A DNA stretch of 64,000 bases from Meiothermus sp. CFH 77666 (GTDB lineage Bacteria; Deinococcota; Deinococci; Deinococcales; Thermaceae), in the NCBI RefSeq assembly GCF_017497985.1, contig NZ_JAGDFV010000001.1:1-64000 (forward strand), in the 5' to 3' direction. The number at the start of each line of letters is the position of its first letter. The stretch's first letter is position 1. The notes beneath the pieces are model-generated. The model ran no database searches, was not told the DNA's origin, and saw only the letters and a program-made list of their open reading frames with translations. A program made the position numbers and the translations under genes. Shown in pieces: positions 44,036 through 53,643 of the stretch.

Positions 44036-45145
44036 CTACCAGGATTGTACTTGGGAAACCGATGTTCCGCGGGTGATGCGGGGCGCTTCCAGCCCCAGCA
44101 TCCGGTAGCCGTTGCGGGTGGCGGCCCGCACCAGAACCCGGGGGTCTACCCGCTCCCACAAAAAGAGCGCTTCGTTCCGCACGTCCAGATCGGGGCTGCT
44201 GCTGCGCGAGTCGGTGCCTAGGGCGGGCTCGAGGCGGTACTTGAGGTAGAGCTCCCAGGGCATCTGGCCGCAGGCCAGGGCTTCGTTGCTGCGCGGACAG
44301 GCCACCACCTGGGTGCCGGACTGGGCCAGCATCTGCACCTCCTCCTCGTCCACCTGCACGCCATGCACCACCGTCAGGTGCGGCCCCAGCACCCCGAGTT
44401 CGGCCAGGTAGCGCACCGGGGTCAGGCCGGGGAGGTTCTGGTAAGGGGGATAGCCATACCGCTCAGGCAGGGCCTTTAGGGGGCCGCTGCTTTGGGTCAT
44501 CAGCGCGGTTTCCTCGGGGCTTTCGGCTACGTGCATCTGCAGGGGGAAGCCCTCGAGCCGGGCCATCTCCACCAGTTTTTTGAGCAGGGCCGGGCTCACG
44601 TTGTAGGGGGTATGGGGCGATATGCCCACCCGTAGCAGACTCTTTCGCTTGCGCCATTCGGACAACTGCTGGGCTACCCGACCCGCTACTGAGTCTGCCT
44701 GTTCGGGGTTGCGGTTGATGACCTCCAGGTACACCACGCCGGGCAGGGGACTGTTTTCCAGCAGCCACTCCACCACTTCGGGCCTGTATGCGATGTCCCC
44801 AAACCCCCCCACCCCCAGTGCCTGGAGCTCGTTCAGGCCCTGCAGGGCGGCCTCCGTGGTGCGCTTTGAACCGTGGTCAATCACATGCTGGATGAACTCG
44901 GTATAGCCGCCTCGAAAATAGGGAACTGTGGACAAATCCAGGTGGGTGTGGGCATTGACCACTTTTGGGGTGAGGGCCTTGCCTTTTTGAATGAGCGGGG
45001 CCTCGGGGTAGGTTTGCCGCAACTCGGCCAGAGGCCCCACGGCCACCACGTGCTGGCCCACCACCACCAGCCCCCCTTTCAGCATGGGCGTACCGAAGCC
45101 GGCGTAGACCACCCCGGCAGTCCAGATTTCAGGCTCGAGAATCAG
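44036..45145 (-). CDS. Amidohydrolase (chlorohydrolase/deaminase-like), probable CTG start
   Basis: About 369 aa. Metal-dependent hydrolase with VNAHTHLDLS, SPHTPYNVSP, HVAESPEETALM, VHGVQVDEEE and GTDSRSSSPDLDVRNE, the pattern of SsnA/TRZ-type deaminases. The first ATG/GTG in frame is GTG 45112, but it would lack the usual N-terminal strand. CTG at 45145 gives LILEPEIWTAGVVYAGFG and has GGAGG five bases upstream (45151-45155), so I prefer it. It follows the racemase and GNAT genes and precedes ClC. Whether it is an N-deacylase or a deaminase is not resolved. Confidence 0.78.
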   Translation of the reverse strand: MILEPEIWTAGVVYAGFGTPMLKGGLVVVGQHVVAVGPLAELRQTYPEAPLIQKGKALTPKVVNAHTHLDLSTVPYFRGGYTEFIQHVIDHGSKRTTEAALQGLNELQALGVGGFGDIAYRPEVVEWLLENSPLPGVVYLEVINRNPEQADSVAGRVAQQLSEWRKRKSLLRVGISPHTPYNVSPALLKKLVEMARLEGFPLQMHVAESPEETALMTQSSGPLKALPERYGYPPYQNLPGLTPVRYLAELGVLGPHLTVVHGVQVDEEEVQMLAQSGTQVVACPRSNEALACGQMPWELYLKYRLEPALGTDSRSSSPDLDVRNEALFLWERVDPRVLVRAATRNGYRMLGLEAPRITRGTSVSQVQSW

Positions 45146-45252
45146 GGTTTCCTCCTATGTGCCCAAAGTTGGATGCTCAAGGCCGCAAGTGAAATCCAGT
45201 CTATGGACGATGGTCTATTGCCCATAGCCGCGGTAAGGGAGCATACGGGCTT

Positions 45253-46098
45253 TCAAGGGGTTTCTCGCTCGAGAACATACCGGTTGGGGCCGCGCACAAA
45301 ATCGGTGGCCTGGTAGCCCTGGGCAAAGTAGTGTTCAAAGACCTCGCGGCTGTGGGCCCGCCAGCGCAGGGCCAGGCCGGGGTCGGTGCTTAGAATCTGG
45401 CCCCAGTCTTCGGGAATCTGCACCAGGATTCGCTTTTCGGACAGGTCGAGCCGGAGTTCCACGGGCTCTTGCTGCTCGACCCGGTTGGCCTGGGGCAGGC
45501 CTTCCACGCTGGGGGCCGGGGGCGGTGCGTAAATCCGGCTGAACACCCTGGGCGAACGCAGCTCCCAGACCGCATAGGCCCGATCCGAAGGGGCGCCCGC
45601 ATTGATGCCCCCCATCGGGCCGTAGCAGTTGGGGATGTAGCGGCGGAAGGTGGCACCCAGCTTGCGAAGGTTGAAGTGGGCGTTGAGGCTCCGCAGGGGG
45701 TCGAAGGTCCAGACCACCCGCTCGTAGCCTCGGCTCAGGGCCCAGTCGCGCTGGTAACGCTTGAGCAGCAGCCCAATCTGGCTGCCCTGGTACTCCGGCA
45801 GCACCCCAGCCATGTGCGAATGGTGGTCGGAAGGGCGGTTGGTGGGGAAGCCGAAAATAAAACCGACAAGCTGCGGGGTGGAGCCCCCAATCCCCCGACC
45901 CCTTTCCCCCAGGGGGGAGAAAGGGGTGACGGAAGTTTCGATCCGGTAGGCTCCCGCCAGCAGGGCCCCCTCATGTACCAGGGCCATCAGGGTGCCGGTG
46001 CGGATGGTGTCGCTTGGGTCGTTCCAGATGGCCTGCTCGAGCCGAGGTATTAAGGCGATCTCCTCGGGCTCGTGCAGTTCACGAATCAACACATTCAT
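45253..46098 (-). CDS. GNAT-family N-acyltransferase with an internal palindromic insert
   Basis: 281 aa. A GNAT fold near residues 20-200: LVHEGALLAGAYRIE, LVGFIFGFPTNRPSDHHSHMAGV, and the acyl-CoA loop VLPEYQGSQIGLLLKRYQ. Between the two strands about 20 residues rich in Gly, Arg and Ser (SPLGERGRGIGGSTPQ) are encoded by a strong palindrome, 45898-45927. The gene starts 18 bases after the racemase stop. In Geobacillus an N-succinyltransferase of this family works with a racemase to convert D- to L-amino acids, so I propose that role here. Confidence 0.78.
   Translation of the reverse strand: MNVLIRELHEPEEIALIPRLEQAIWNDPSDTIRTGTLMALVHEGALLAGAYRIETSVTPFSPLGERGRGIGGSTPQLVGFIFGFPTNRPSDHHSHMAGVLPEYQGSQIGLLLKRYQRDWALSRGYERVVWTFDPLRSLNAHFNLRKLGATFRRYIPNCYGPMGGINAGAPSDRAYAVWELRSPRVFSRIYAPPPAPSVEGLPQANRVEQQEPVELRLDLSEKRILVQIPEDWGQILSTDPGLALRWRAHSREVFEHYFAQGYQATDFVRGPNRYVLERETP
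45898..45927. repeat. Palindrome inside the GNAT gene
   Basis: ACCCCTTT and AAAGGGGT arms enclose a CCCCC/GGGGG inner stem. The composition resembles the C-rich hairpins of intergenic family A repeats. It is read in frame through the GNAT gene and lies between conserved strands. Confidence 0.6.
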
Positions 46099-46116
46099 AC
46101 GGCTATCGGCTAAAAG

Positions 46117-47238
46117 CTATTTGCTATGCGCGACACTGGAGACATACGCCGTTTTCTCGGTGAGCTTCTGGATAAGGTCCCGCTTCAGCGTCACGCCCAG
46201 ACCCGGCCCCTGGGGTACGGGCATCAGGCCGTTTTTGGCCTCGAGGGCCTCTTCGATGATGTCCTCCTGCCAGTAGCGGCTGGCACTGCTGGTATCGCCG
46301 GGCTTGATGAACATGGGCAGGGTGGCCACGTGAATGTTGGCGGCCCGGCCAATGCCGGCTTCCAGCATTCCGCCCATCCAGACCGGCAGCCCGTAGCTCT
46401 GGGTAATGTCGTGCACCTTGCGGCTGGCCAGGATGCCGCCTACCCGGCCCGGCTTGAGGTTGATCACCCGCCCAGCCCCGATTTCCAGGGCCTTGCGGGC
46501 GTCCTCGGGCGAGGTGATGGACTCGTCCAGGCAGATCGAGGTGGAGATGGCCGCCTGCAACTTGGCGTGATCCAGGATGTCGTCGAAGGCCAGCGGCTGC
46601 TCAATGTAGTCGAGATTGGCGGCGTCCAGGGCTTTGAAGGTGGCGATGTGGTTCAGGCTGTAGGCGGAGTTGGCGTCTACGGTGAGGTTGGCCTCGGGGT
46701 AGGCCTCGCGCACGGCCAGCGCTAGCCTGACATCCCAGCCGGGTTTGATTTTGAGCTTGATGCGCTTGTAGCCATCGGCCAGCCCCTTGCCCACCTTCTC
46801 GAGGGTGGCCTCGATGCTGGGCTCGATGCCCAGGCTGATGCCCACCGGAATCTCGGTGCGAACGCCTCCCAGCACCTTCCACAGAGGCTGGCCCAGGCTC
46901 TTGCACCAGAGGTCCCAGAAGGCCATCTCGAGGGCGGCTTTGGCCATCTTGTTGCCCCGGAAGCTGCTAATCTCGCTCCAGAGCTGCTCGGGGTTGGCCA
47001 GGTCTTTGCCCAGCACCTTGGGAATGAGCAGTTCTTCCAAAAGCGCCCAGGCCCCAGGAATGGTCTCCTCGCGGTAGTGCGGGGTGTACTCCATAACCGT
47101 TTCGGCGTAGCCCTCGAGGCCCTCGCCGTAAAGCGTCAGGACAACCACGTGGCGCATGGTCTGCACCCCAAAGGAGGTCTCGAAGCGAAACTTGAGCGGC
47201 AGGGAGATCAGGCGGAGTTCGGCAGCTTCGATTTTCAT
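46117..47238 (-). CDS. N-acylamino acid racemase / o-succinylbenzoate synthase family (enolase superfamily)
   Basis: 373 aa. All catalytic residues fit N-succinylamino acid racemases: the KxK pair K161 and K163, metal ligands D188, E213 and D238, and K262 in NLKPGRVGG, at nearly the positions (163, 189, 214, 239, 263) of the Amycolatopsis enzyme. The family performs racemisation and the menaquinone OSBS step. The GNAT directly downstream favours N-acylamino acid racemisation, but OSBS cannot be excluded. The ATG lies 6 bases after TAGCAT. First gene of a leftward run. Confidence 0.87.
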   Translation of the reverse strand: MKIEAAELRLISLPLKFRFETSFGVQTMRHVVVLTLYGEGLEGYAETVMEYTPHYREETIPGAWALLEELLIPKVLGKDLANPEQLWSEISSFRGNKMAKAALEMAFWDLWCKSLGQPLWKVLGGVRTEIPVGISLGIEPSIEATLEKVGKGLADGYKRIKLKIKPGWDVRLALAVREAYPEANLTVDANSAYSLNHIATFKALDAANLDYIEQPLAFDDILDHAKLQAAISTSICLDESITSPEDARKALEIGAGRVINLKPGRVGGILASRKVHDITQSYGLPVWMGGMLEAGIGRAANIHVATLPMFIKPGDTSSASRYWQEDIIEEALEAKNGLMPVPQGPGLGVTLKRDLIQKLTEKTAYVSSVAHSK

Positions 47239-47244
47239 GCCCGT

Positions 47245-47250
47245 ATGCTA
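47245..47250 (-). promoter_or_regulatory. -10 box of a leaderless racemase transcript
   Basis: TAGCAT on the minus strand, 6 bases before the ATG at 47238. Confidence 0.5.
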
Positions 47251-47415
47251 ACCCTCGGGGCGCTAAAATCCCAAGAACCACTCTGGATAGTTGTTACAGA
47301 TGGATTTCGCGAACCTGCTTTGTGAACGAATACGAGCATTTCATCGGAAAAGGGTGTGGCCTGTGGCTTCCTCACACTACGGTCTGGCCAGCTACGGAGA
47401 TCTCCAGGCGCTGGT

Positions 47416-47481
47416 CAGGCTTTTATCTTCGTGTTCTTACCCTTCCCCCCGTGGGAGGGAAAGGGGAAACGAAAAAGCCTG
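47416..47481. repeat. Short palindromic relic related to family A
   Basis: Begins with CAGGCTTTTATC like the left end of family A and ends with its inverse (AAAAAGCCTG), with C-rich and G-rich arms between. It has neither the GGCGACAGCG core nor a clear target duplication. It lies 24 bases upstream of the TACACT box of the Uma2 gene. The rest of the 47251-47505 gap shows nothing. Confidence 0.5.
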
Positions 47482-47505
47482 AGGGTGGTATGAGCAGGTC
47501 TGCGC

Positions 47506-47511
47506 TACACT
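47506..47511 (+). promoter_or_regulatory. -10 box of a leaderless Uma2 transcript
   Basis: TACACT, then 6 bases, then the ATG at 47518. Confidence 0.5.
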
Positions 47512-47517
47512 GAAACC

Positions 47518-48069
47518 ATGATCAAACCCAGCGCTCAACTCATGACCATCGAGGAGTACCTCCGCACCGAGCCAGAACGGGAGGTGCGGCACGAGTATGT
47601 GCATGGGCACATCTACGCGATGGCCGGAGGGAGCAGCATCCACAACCGAATCTGCGCCAACATTGTGCATCTTTTGGTGGGGCTCAACCTGGCTCATGGT
47701 AGGTGCCGCGTCTATCCCAGCGACATGAAACTGCGGGTAGGCGACGAAAAGGTTTACTACCCCGACGCGATGGTCGTATGTCAGGGAGAACTCCCCAACG
47801 AGTTCTACGAAACCGAGCCCTGCCTGCTGGTGGAGGTGCTGTCACCCAGTACCAAAGATATTGACCGGCGCGAAAAAGCCGATGTGTACCGCAGCTTGCA
47901 CAGCCTGCAGACCTACCTGATTGTAGATAGCGAGTCCCGCACGGTGCGCCACTACTGGCGTGAAGCGGGGGAGTGGAGGGTTATGGATTACGTCCAGCAA
48001 GGGGACATACCCCTGCCCTGTTTGGAGGGGAGTGTAAGCCTCGAGCAGATCTACCGGGGGGTTTTGTAA
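47518..48069 (+). CDS. Uma2-family PD-(D/E)XK nuclease-like protein (DUF820)
   Basis: 183 aa. Restriction-endonuclease-like fold, common in cyanobacteria and thermophiles, function unclear. The family start is MTIEEYLRTEPEREVRHEYVHG; the catalytic core is YYPDAMVVC then LLVEVLSPSTKDIDRREK, which supplies D, E and K of the motif. The ATG lies 6 bases after TACACT. It is alone and convergent with serS, whose stop lies two bases away. Likely a solitary accessory gene. Confidence 0.87.
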   Translation: MIKPSAQLMTIEEYLRTEPEREVRHEYVHGHIYAMAGGSSIHNRICANIVHLLVGLNLAHGRCRVYPSDMKLRVGDEKVYYPDAMVVCQGELPNEFYETEPCLLVEVLSPSTKDIDRREKADVYRSLHSLQTYLIVDSESRTVRHYWREAGEWRVMDYVQQGDIPLPCLEGSVSLEQIYRGVL

Positions 48070-48070
48070 C

Positions 48071-49399
<1,329 letters not shown>

Positions 49400-49687
49400 T
49401 TATTCAATGACCCTAGGTACTTTGAACTGGCCTTCTTCCTGTTCAATGGCTACCGACAGGGCTTCTGACTGACTCAAGGAGGGCTCTATTTCATCGGCCC
49501 GCAGGCGGTTGGTAATGGCCACCGGGCGGGCCATCTCCGGTAGGTTTTCGGTATCGAGCTCGCCCAGCTTTTCAAAAAAACCCACAATCGAGCGCAGCTC
49601 GCCCTCGAGCTTGGCCTCCTCTTCCGGGGTGAGCGCCAGCCGCGAGAGCTTGCCCAGATTTTTGACCAGTTCTGGAGTAATCTCCAT
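49400..49687 (-). CDS. gatC: Asp/Glu-tRNA amidotransferase subunit GatC
   Basis: 95 aa. The small subunit that bridges GatA and GatB. Typical pattern: EITPELVKNLGKLSRLALTP, then SIVGFFEKLGELDTENLPEM, and the tail KVPRVIE. The ATG at 49687 lies 7 bases after a TAGAAT box that has a TTGGCT -35 at 17 bases, so the transcript is leaderless. gatA and gatB are not in the window. With GlnRS also present, the amidotransferase would mainly serve Asn-tRNA, as in Deinococcus. Confidence 0.93.
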   Translation of the reverse strand: MEITPELVKNLGKLSRLALTPEEEAKLEGELRSIVGFFEKLGELDTENLPEMARPVAITNRLRADEIEPSLSQSEALSVAIEQEEGQFKVPRVIE

Positions 49688-49694
49688 AGGTGCC

Positions 49695-49723
49695 ATTCTA
49701 ACCCTCCCCCAGGGGGAAGCCAA
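49695..49723 (-). promoter_or_regulatory. gatC-serS promoter
   Basis: On the minus strand TTGGCT (49718-49723), 17 bases, TAGAAT (49695-49700), then 7 bases to the gatC ATG. The best complete leaderless promoter I found here. Confidence 0.65.
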
Positions 49724-49943
49724 AAGTGCCTGGTCAAGAACCCAAAACTACAGGCGGGGTGGCAGGGTCAAAGGTTGCCTTTTTGGCTCACAACCAACTT
49801 TCAACGATTCACAATAAGCGAGCGGGTAGTCGAAGGCAGGTTGTGGGTCTACATCACCTACCCCCTAACCCCTATCAAAGAAGTCCTATCCGGGTTGTTT
49901 CGCCAGGCTCTGCCTTCCAGGGGCCAGGCCCTCGCTTTTGGGG

Positions 49944-49949
49944 TAGGCT
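49944..49949 (+). promoter_or_regulatory. -10 box of a leaderless decarboxylase transcript
   Basis: TAGGCT, 6 bases before the ATG at 49956. The gap 49724-49943 shows nothing else. Confidence 0.45.
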
Positions 49950-49955
49950 ATTTTC

Positions 49956-51380
49956 ATGACGCCGGAAGAGTTCAAGCGCCTGGGATACGAACTGATTGAC
50001 TTCATCGCCGAGTACCGCACTGGTATCGAGTCTTTGCCGGTAATGGCGCAAGTCCAACCCGGCGCCATCAAAGCCTTGTTTGAGCCTGCACCGCCCCAAC
50101 AAGGAACGGGTCTCGATGGAATAAAGGAAGACCTGAAGGCGTTGTTTCCCGGCCTGACCCACTGGCAAAGCCCCAACTTTTTTGCCTGGTTTCCTTCCAA
50201 CGCCCCACTCTCCTCGGTGCTGGCCGATCTGGTTGCCACGGGCCTGGGGCAGACCGGCATCACCTGGCAGGCCAGCCCAGCCCTGACCGAGGTCGAGGAG
50301 GTCATGACCGACTGGCTGCGCCAGATGCTGGGCCTGCCCGAGGCGTTTCAGGGGGTGATTCAGGACACCGCCTCCACCGGCACCCTGGTAGCGCTGCTCA
50401 CCGCCCGCGAATGGGCCACAGGCCAGTCCCAGGATCGGGGCGGTCTCCAGGCCGAGGCCAGGCCCCTCACGGTGTACGTCTCCGACCAGGCCCATAGCTC
50501 GGTGCCCAAAGCCGCTTTGCTGGCCGGTTTTGGCCGTGAAAACCTGCGCCTGATCGAAACCGACGAGGCCCATGCCATGCGTCTGGAGGTGCTCGAGGCC
50601 ACCCTGCAGCGCGACCTGGCGGAAGGCCGCAGGCCCTGTGTGGTGGTTGCTGCTGTGGGTACTACCGCCACCACCGCCATTGACCCGGTGCGAAAAATTG
50701 CCGAGTTATGCCGAGAACACGGCATCTGGCTGCACGTGGATGCAGCCATGGCGGGCTCGGCCATGATTCTGCCGGAGTGCCGGTGGATGTGGGATGGCAT
50801 CGAGCATGCCGACTCCATCGTGATCAACCCCCACAAGTGGCTGGGGGTGGCCATGGACTGCTCGCTCTACTACGTGCGCGAGCCCGAGCACCTGATCCGG
50901 GCCATGTCCACCAACCCTTCCTACCTGCACTCGGCTGCCGATGGGCAGGTGAAAAACTACAAAGACTGGGGAATTCCACTGGGGCGGCGCTTTCGGGCCC
51001 TTAAGATCTGGTTTGCCCTGCGCGAACTGGGGGTGGAGGGGTTGCAGGCGCGGCTGCGACGCGACCTAGCCAATGCGAAGTGGCTCGAGGCCCAGGTGAA
51101 GGCAACCGCCGGCTGGGAGCTGTTGGCCCCGGTGCCCTTGCAGACGGTGTGTGTGCGTTACAACCCAGGGGGTCTGAGCCCGGAGCAGCTCGACCGGCAC
51201 ACCCAGGACTGGGTCGCCCGCCTCAACCGCACGGGTCGGTCTTTCCTGACCCCCGCCCTGCTCAAAGGGCGCTGGATGGCCCGGGTTTCCATCGGGGCAG
51301 AGTTCACCGAACGCCCTCATGTGGAGGCGCTATGGGCCCTGATGCAACAAGAGGCCCAGAGGGTGGAAGTTGGCGCCTGA
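49956..51380 (+). CDS. PLP-dependent decarboxylase (aromatic-L-amino-acid decarboxylase family)
   Basis: 474 aa. Group II decarboxylase. Substrate and PLP parts: SPNFFAWFPSNAPLSSVLAD, TGITWQASPALTEVEEVMTDW, the HVDAAMAGSA aspartate and the PLP lysine in INPHKWLGVAMDCS. The C-terminal domain has HTQDWVARLNRTGRSFLTPA. These parts resemble aromatic amino acid decarboxylases (tryptophan, tyrosine, DOPA). The ATG follows TAGGCT by 6 bases. The next gene starts inside its last codons. Confidence 0.9.
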   Translation: MTPEEFKRLGYELIDFIAEYRTGIESLPVMAQVQPGAIKALFEPAPPQQGTGLDGIKEDLKALFPGLTHWQSPNFFAWFPSNAPLSSVLADLVATGLGQTGITWQASPALTEVEEVMTDWLRQMLGLPEAFQGVIQDTASTGTLVALLTAREWATGQSQDRGGLQAEARPLTVYVSDQAHSSVPKAALLAGFGRENLRLIETDEAHAMRLEVLEATLQRDLAEGRRPCVVVAAVGTTATTAIDPVRKIAELCREHGIWLHVDAAMAGSAMILPECRWMWDGIEHADSIVINPHKWLGVAMDCSLYYVREPEHLIRAMSTNPSYLHSAADGQVKNYKDWGIPLGRRFRALKIWFALRELGVEGLQARLRRDLANAKWLEAQVKATAGWELLAPVPLQTVCVRYNPGGLSPEQLDRHTQDWVARLNRTGRSFLTPALLKGRWMARVSIGAEFTERPHVEALWALMQQEAQRVEVGA

Positions 51381-52050
51381 CCGTATCCTTTTCTACCAGC
51401 CGCTACGAACTGAGGATGGCTCGCCGACGCTGGTGCACCCGGTATTTGGCGAGGCCTACAGTTCCCGGCACGGGGCCTGGATGCAGGCCAACGAGCTATA
51501 CCTGAAACTGACCCGAACCCACCAACACCCCGCGCCACGCGTGCTGGAAATCGGCTTTGGGCTGGGGGTTAATTTCCGGGCCACGCTGGAAAATTGTGTA
51601 CAGCGCGGGGTGCCCCTGGAATATCTGAGTTACGAGTTTTTGCCGGTCTCGAGGGAGGTCTTAGCATCCGTAGAGGTTCCCCTTAGCCCCCATGCCCGGC
51701 GTGTGTGGGAAGAGGTGCTCACGAATTGGCCCGCCTATCCACAGACTTTTTTGGCCTTGCAGGGGACTTGGGGCCGTCTCGGAATCCACTTTGAAGATGT
51801 AATGACGGCGCAATTTCCGCCCCGGTGGGCCAGCGCGGTCTACCTCGACCCCTTTAGCCCCCAGGTGAACCCCGAACCCTGGCAATTCCCCGTGTTGGAG
51901 CGGCTTTTGGCTGCCCTGCAACCCGGAGGCTATCTGGCGACCTATTCGGTGGCGGGGCAGGTTCGACGCAACCTCGAGGCTGCAGGATTTCGGGTGGAAA
52001 AAGTGCCTGGGGTGGGGAAAAAAGCCTGGACGCGGGCAAAACGTCCGTGA
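51370..52050 (+). CDS. MnmD-like tRNA wobble-uridine methyltransferase
   Basis: 226 aa. SAM-dependent methyltransferase of the DUF752/MnmC N-domain type, which makes mnm5(s2)U in tRNA. Seen: TLVHPVFGEAYSSRHGAWMQA, motif I LEIGFGLGVNFRATLEN, AVYLDPFSPQVNPEPW, and the late GYLATYSVAGQVRRNLEAAGF. No FAD oxidase domain of full MnmC, so it is the stand-alone MnmD form. The start is TTG 51370, overlapping the decarboxylase end by 11 bases. mnmE lies 2.2 kb away. Confidence 0.85.
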   Translation: MAPDRILFYQPLRTEDGSPTLVHPVFGEAYSSRHGAWMQANELYLKLTRTHQHPAPRVLEIGFGLGVNFRATLENCVQRGVPLEYLSYEFLPVSREVLASVEVPLSPHARRVWEEVLTNWPAYPQTFLALQGTWGRLGIHFEDVMTAQFPPRWASAVYLDPFSPQVNPEPWQFPVLERLLAALQPGGYLATYSVAGQVRRNLEAAGFRVEKVPGVGKKAWTRAKRP

Positions 52051-52052
52051 AG

Positions 52053-53627
52053 CTACTGGACGGAGCTGGCCACTTTGGACGCTTCGGCCTCTTCGATAAG
52101 GTTGATGCCCAGCGCCCGCTCGGCCAGGCGTTCGCCGGCCTCGGCGAACGGGTGGGAGATGAGGGTGGCTCCGGCGGCTTCCAGGATGGGGTCTTCCTCG
52201 CGGTGGTAGCTGGTAGCGGCGATGATTCCGCTAAAGCGCCGCTGCTTGAGGCCCTGGATGGCCCGCACCTTGGCCTCGAGGTCGGGCAGCGTCAGCAGCA
52301 CCCCGCGCAGGCCGCTCAAGTCGAGCCGCTCCCACAGCTCGGGGTCTTCGGCGTCGCCGTAGCGCACCAGGCGTTTTTTGGCCCGGTGGGCGTCCAGCTT
52401 GCCCTCGTCGGCATCCAGGCCCAGCACCCGGAACCCCTGGCCCTCGAGCATTTTGTAAGCAGCCCCCCCGGTGCGCCCCATTCCCACCACCAGCCACTCG
52501 GCCCCCCCCAGGCTGGTAGGCTCGTCGTCGGCGTGGCGGCCTTTTCGCTCAAAGCGCAGCAGGAAAGCCTCGTAGCGCTGAAACAGGCTGTGCACCGAAC
52601 GATTGAGGGGGGCCGCCAGGGCCAGCGAGACCGCCACCACCAGGCCCACCAGTTGGCCCCAGGACTCCGGTAACAGCCCTCCCTCTACGGCGGCCACGCT
52701 GGTAATTAGGGCGAACTCACTGTAGCTCGTGAGGGAAACGCTGGTTACAAAGGCGGTGCGGGCCCGCAAGCCAAAGGCGATAAACAGCGTAAAGAATAGC
52801 ACGGCCTTGAGCGGGAGCAGCAGCACAAAGCCCAGGGCCAGCGGCAGGCTCGAGGCCCCCGGGAGGCCCATCAGTCCAATCTGAAGGAAAAAAGCCACCA
52901 GGAAAGCCTCTTTCAGGCCCCACAGGGTGCGCGACAGCTCGGAGGTTTGTGGGTGTCCCGCCAGAGCGGCGCCGATCAGCAGCGCTCCCAACTCGGGCGA
53001 GACCCCCAGGCTCCTGGCCAGGGTGGCCCCCCCCAGCGCCAAGCCAAGGCCGTACAGCAGCAGGAGTTCATCGTGGCCGCTCTTTTCCAGAATCCGGCCC
53101 AAGATGGGGCGCAACAAAGGTAGGGCCAGCAACAACAAGGCCCAGGGGGTGGGGTTTTTCACCCCTGCATAGGCCAGCAGGCCCACCGCAACCAAATCCT
53201 GCAAGATCAGTATGCCAACTGCCACCCGCCCGTGAAAGGTAGAGAGCTCCCGGCGGTCGTCCAGCAGCTTGACGGCCAGTACCGTACTCGAGAAAGCCAG
53301 GCCAATTCCCACAAAAATGGCCGCATTACTGCCCAGGCTCAGCCACAGGGTAATCAGGCCCAGCAGCGAGGCGAACAGCACCAGGTGGATGCCCCCTACC
53401 CCCAGCACCTCCAGTCGCACCAGGCTGGCAAAGCGCAGCTTCAGGCCCACCGTGAACAGGAGCAGCAATACGCCCACGTCGGCAATTTCACCCAGGAGCG
53501 TGCTGTCCTGGTAGCCGAAGCCCCACAGGGCAAAGCCGGCTCCCAGATAGCCCACCAACGGGGGCAGGCCCAAACGGCTCGCCAGTAGCCCCAGCGCGTA
53601 GGCAGCTCCAACCCAGGCCAGCTCCAT
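52053..53627 (-). CDS. Kef-type cation/proton antiporter with TrkA-N-like domain
   Basis: 524 aa. About 12 membrane helices (CPA2 family), with LDDRRELSTFHGRVAVGILILQD as the conserved core. From about residue 375 a cytosolic Rossmann domain WLVVGMGRTGGAAYKMLEGQ fits TrkA-N/RCK nucleotide sensing. It would exchange K+ or Na+ for protons. The ATG follows TATGAT by 6 bases. It converges with the methyltransferase gene with two bases between. Confidence 0.88.
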   Translation of the reverse strand: MELAWVGAAYALGLLASRLGLPPLVGYLGAGFALWGFGYQDSTLLGEIADVGVLLLLFTVGLKLRFASLVRLEVLGVGGIHLVLFASLLGLITLWLSLGSNAAIFVGIGLAFSSTVLAVKLLDDRRELSTFHGRVAVGILILQDLVAVGLLAYAGVKNPTPWALLLLALPLLRPILGRILEKSGHDELLLLYGLGLALGGATLARSLGVSPELGALLIGAALAGHPQTSELSRTLWGLKEAFLVAFFLQIGLMGLPGASSLPLALGFVLLLPLKAVLFFTLFIAFGLRARTAFVTSVSLTSYSEFALITSVAAVEGGLLPESWGQLVGLVVAVSLALAAPLNRSVHSLFQRYEAFLLRFERKGRHADDEPTSLGGAEWLVVGMGRTGGAAYKMLEGQGFRVLGLDADEGKLDAHRAKKRLVRYGDAEDPELWERLDLSGLRGVLLTLPDLEAKVRAIQGLKQRRFSGIIAATSYHREEDPILEAAGATLISHPFAEAGERLAERALGINLIEEAEASKVASSVQ

Positions 53628-53633
53628 ACCTCA

Positions 53634-53639
53634 ATCATA
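53634..53639 (-). promoter_or_regulatory. -10 box of a leaderless antiporter transcript
   Basis: TATGAT on the minus strand, 6 bases before the ATG at 53627. Confidence 0.5.
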
Positions 53640-53643
53640 GGGG

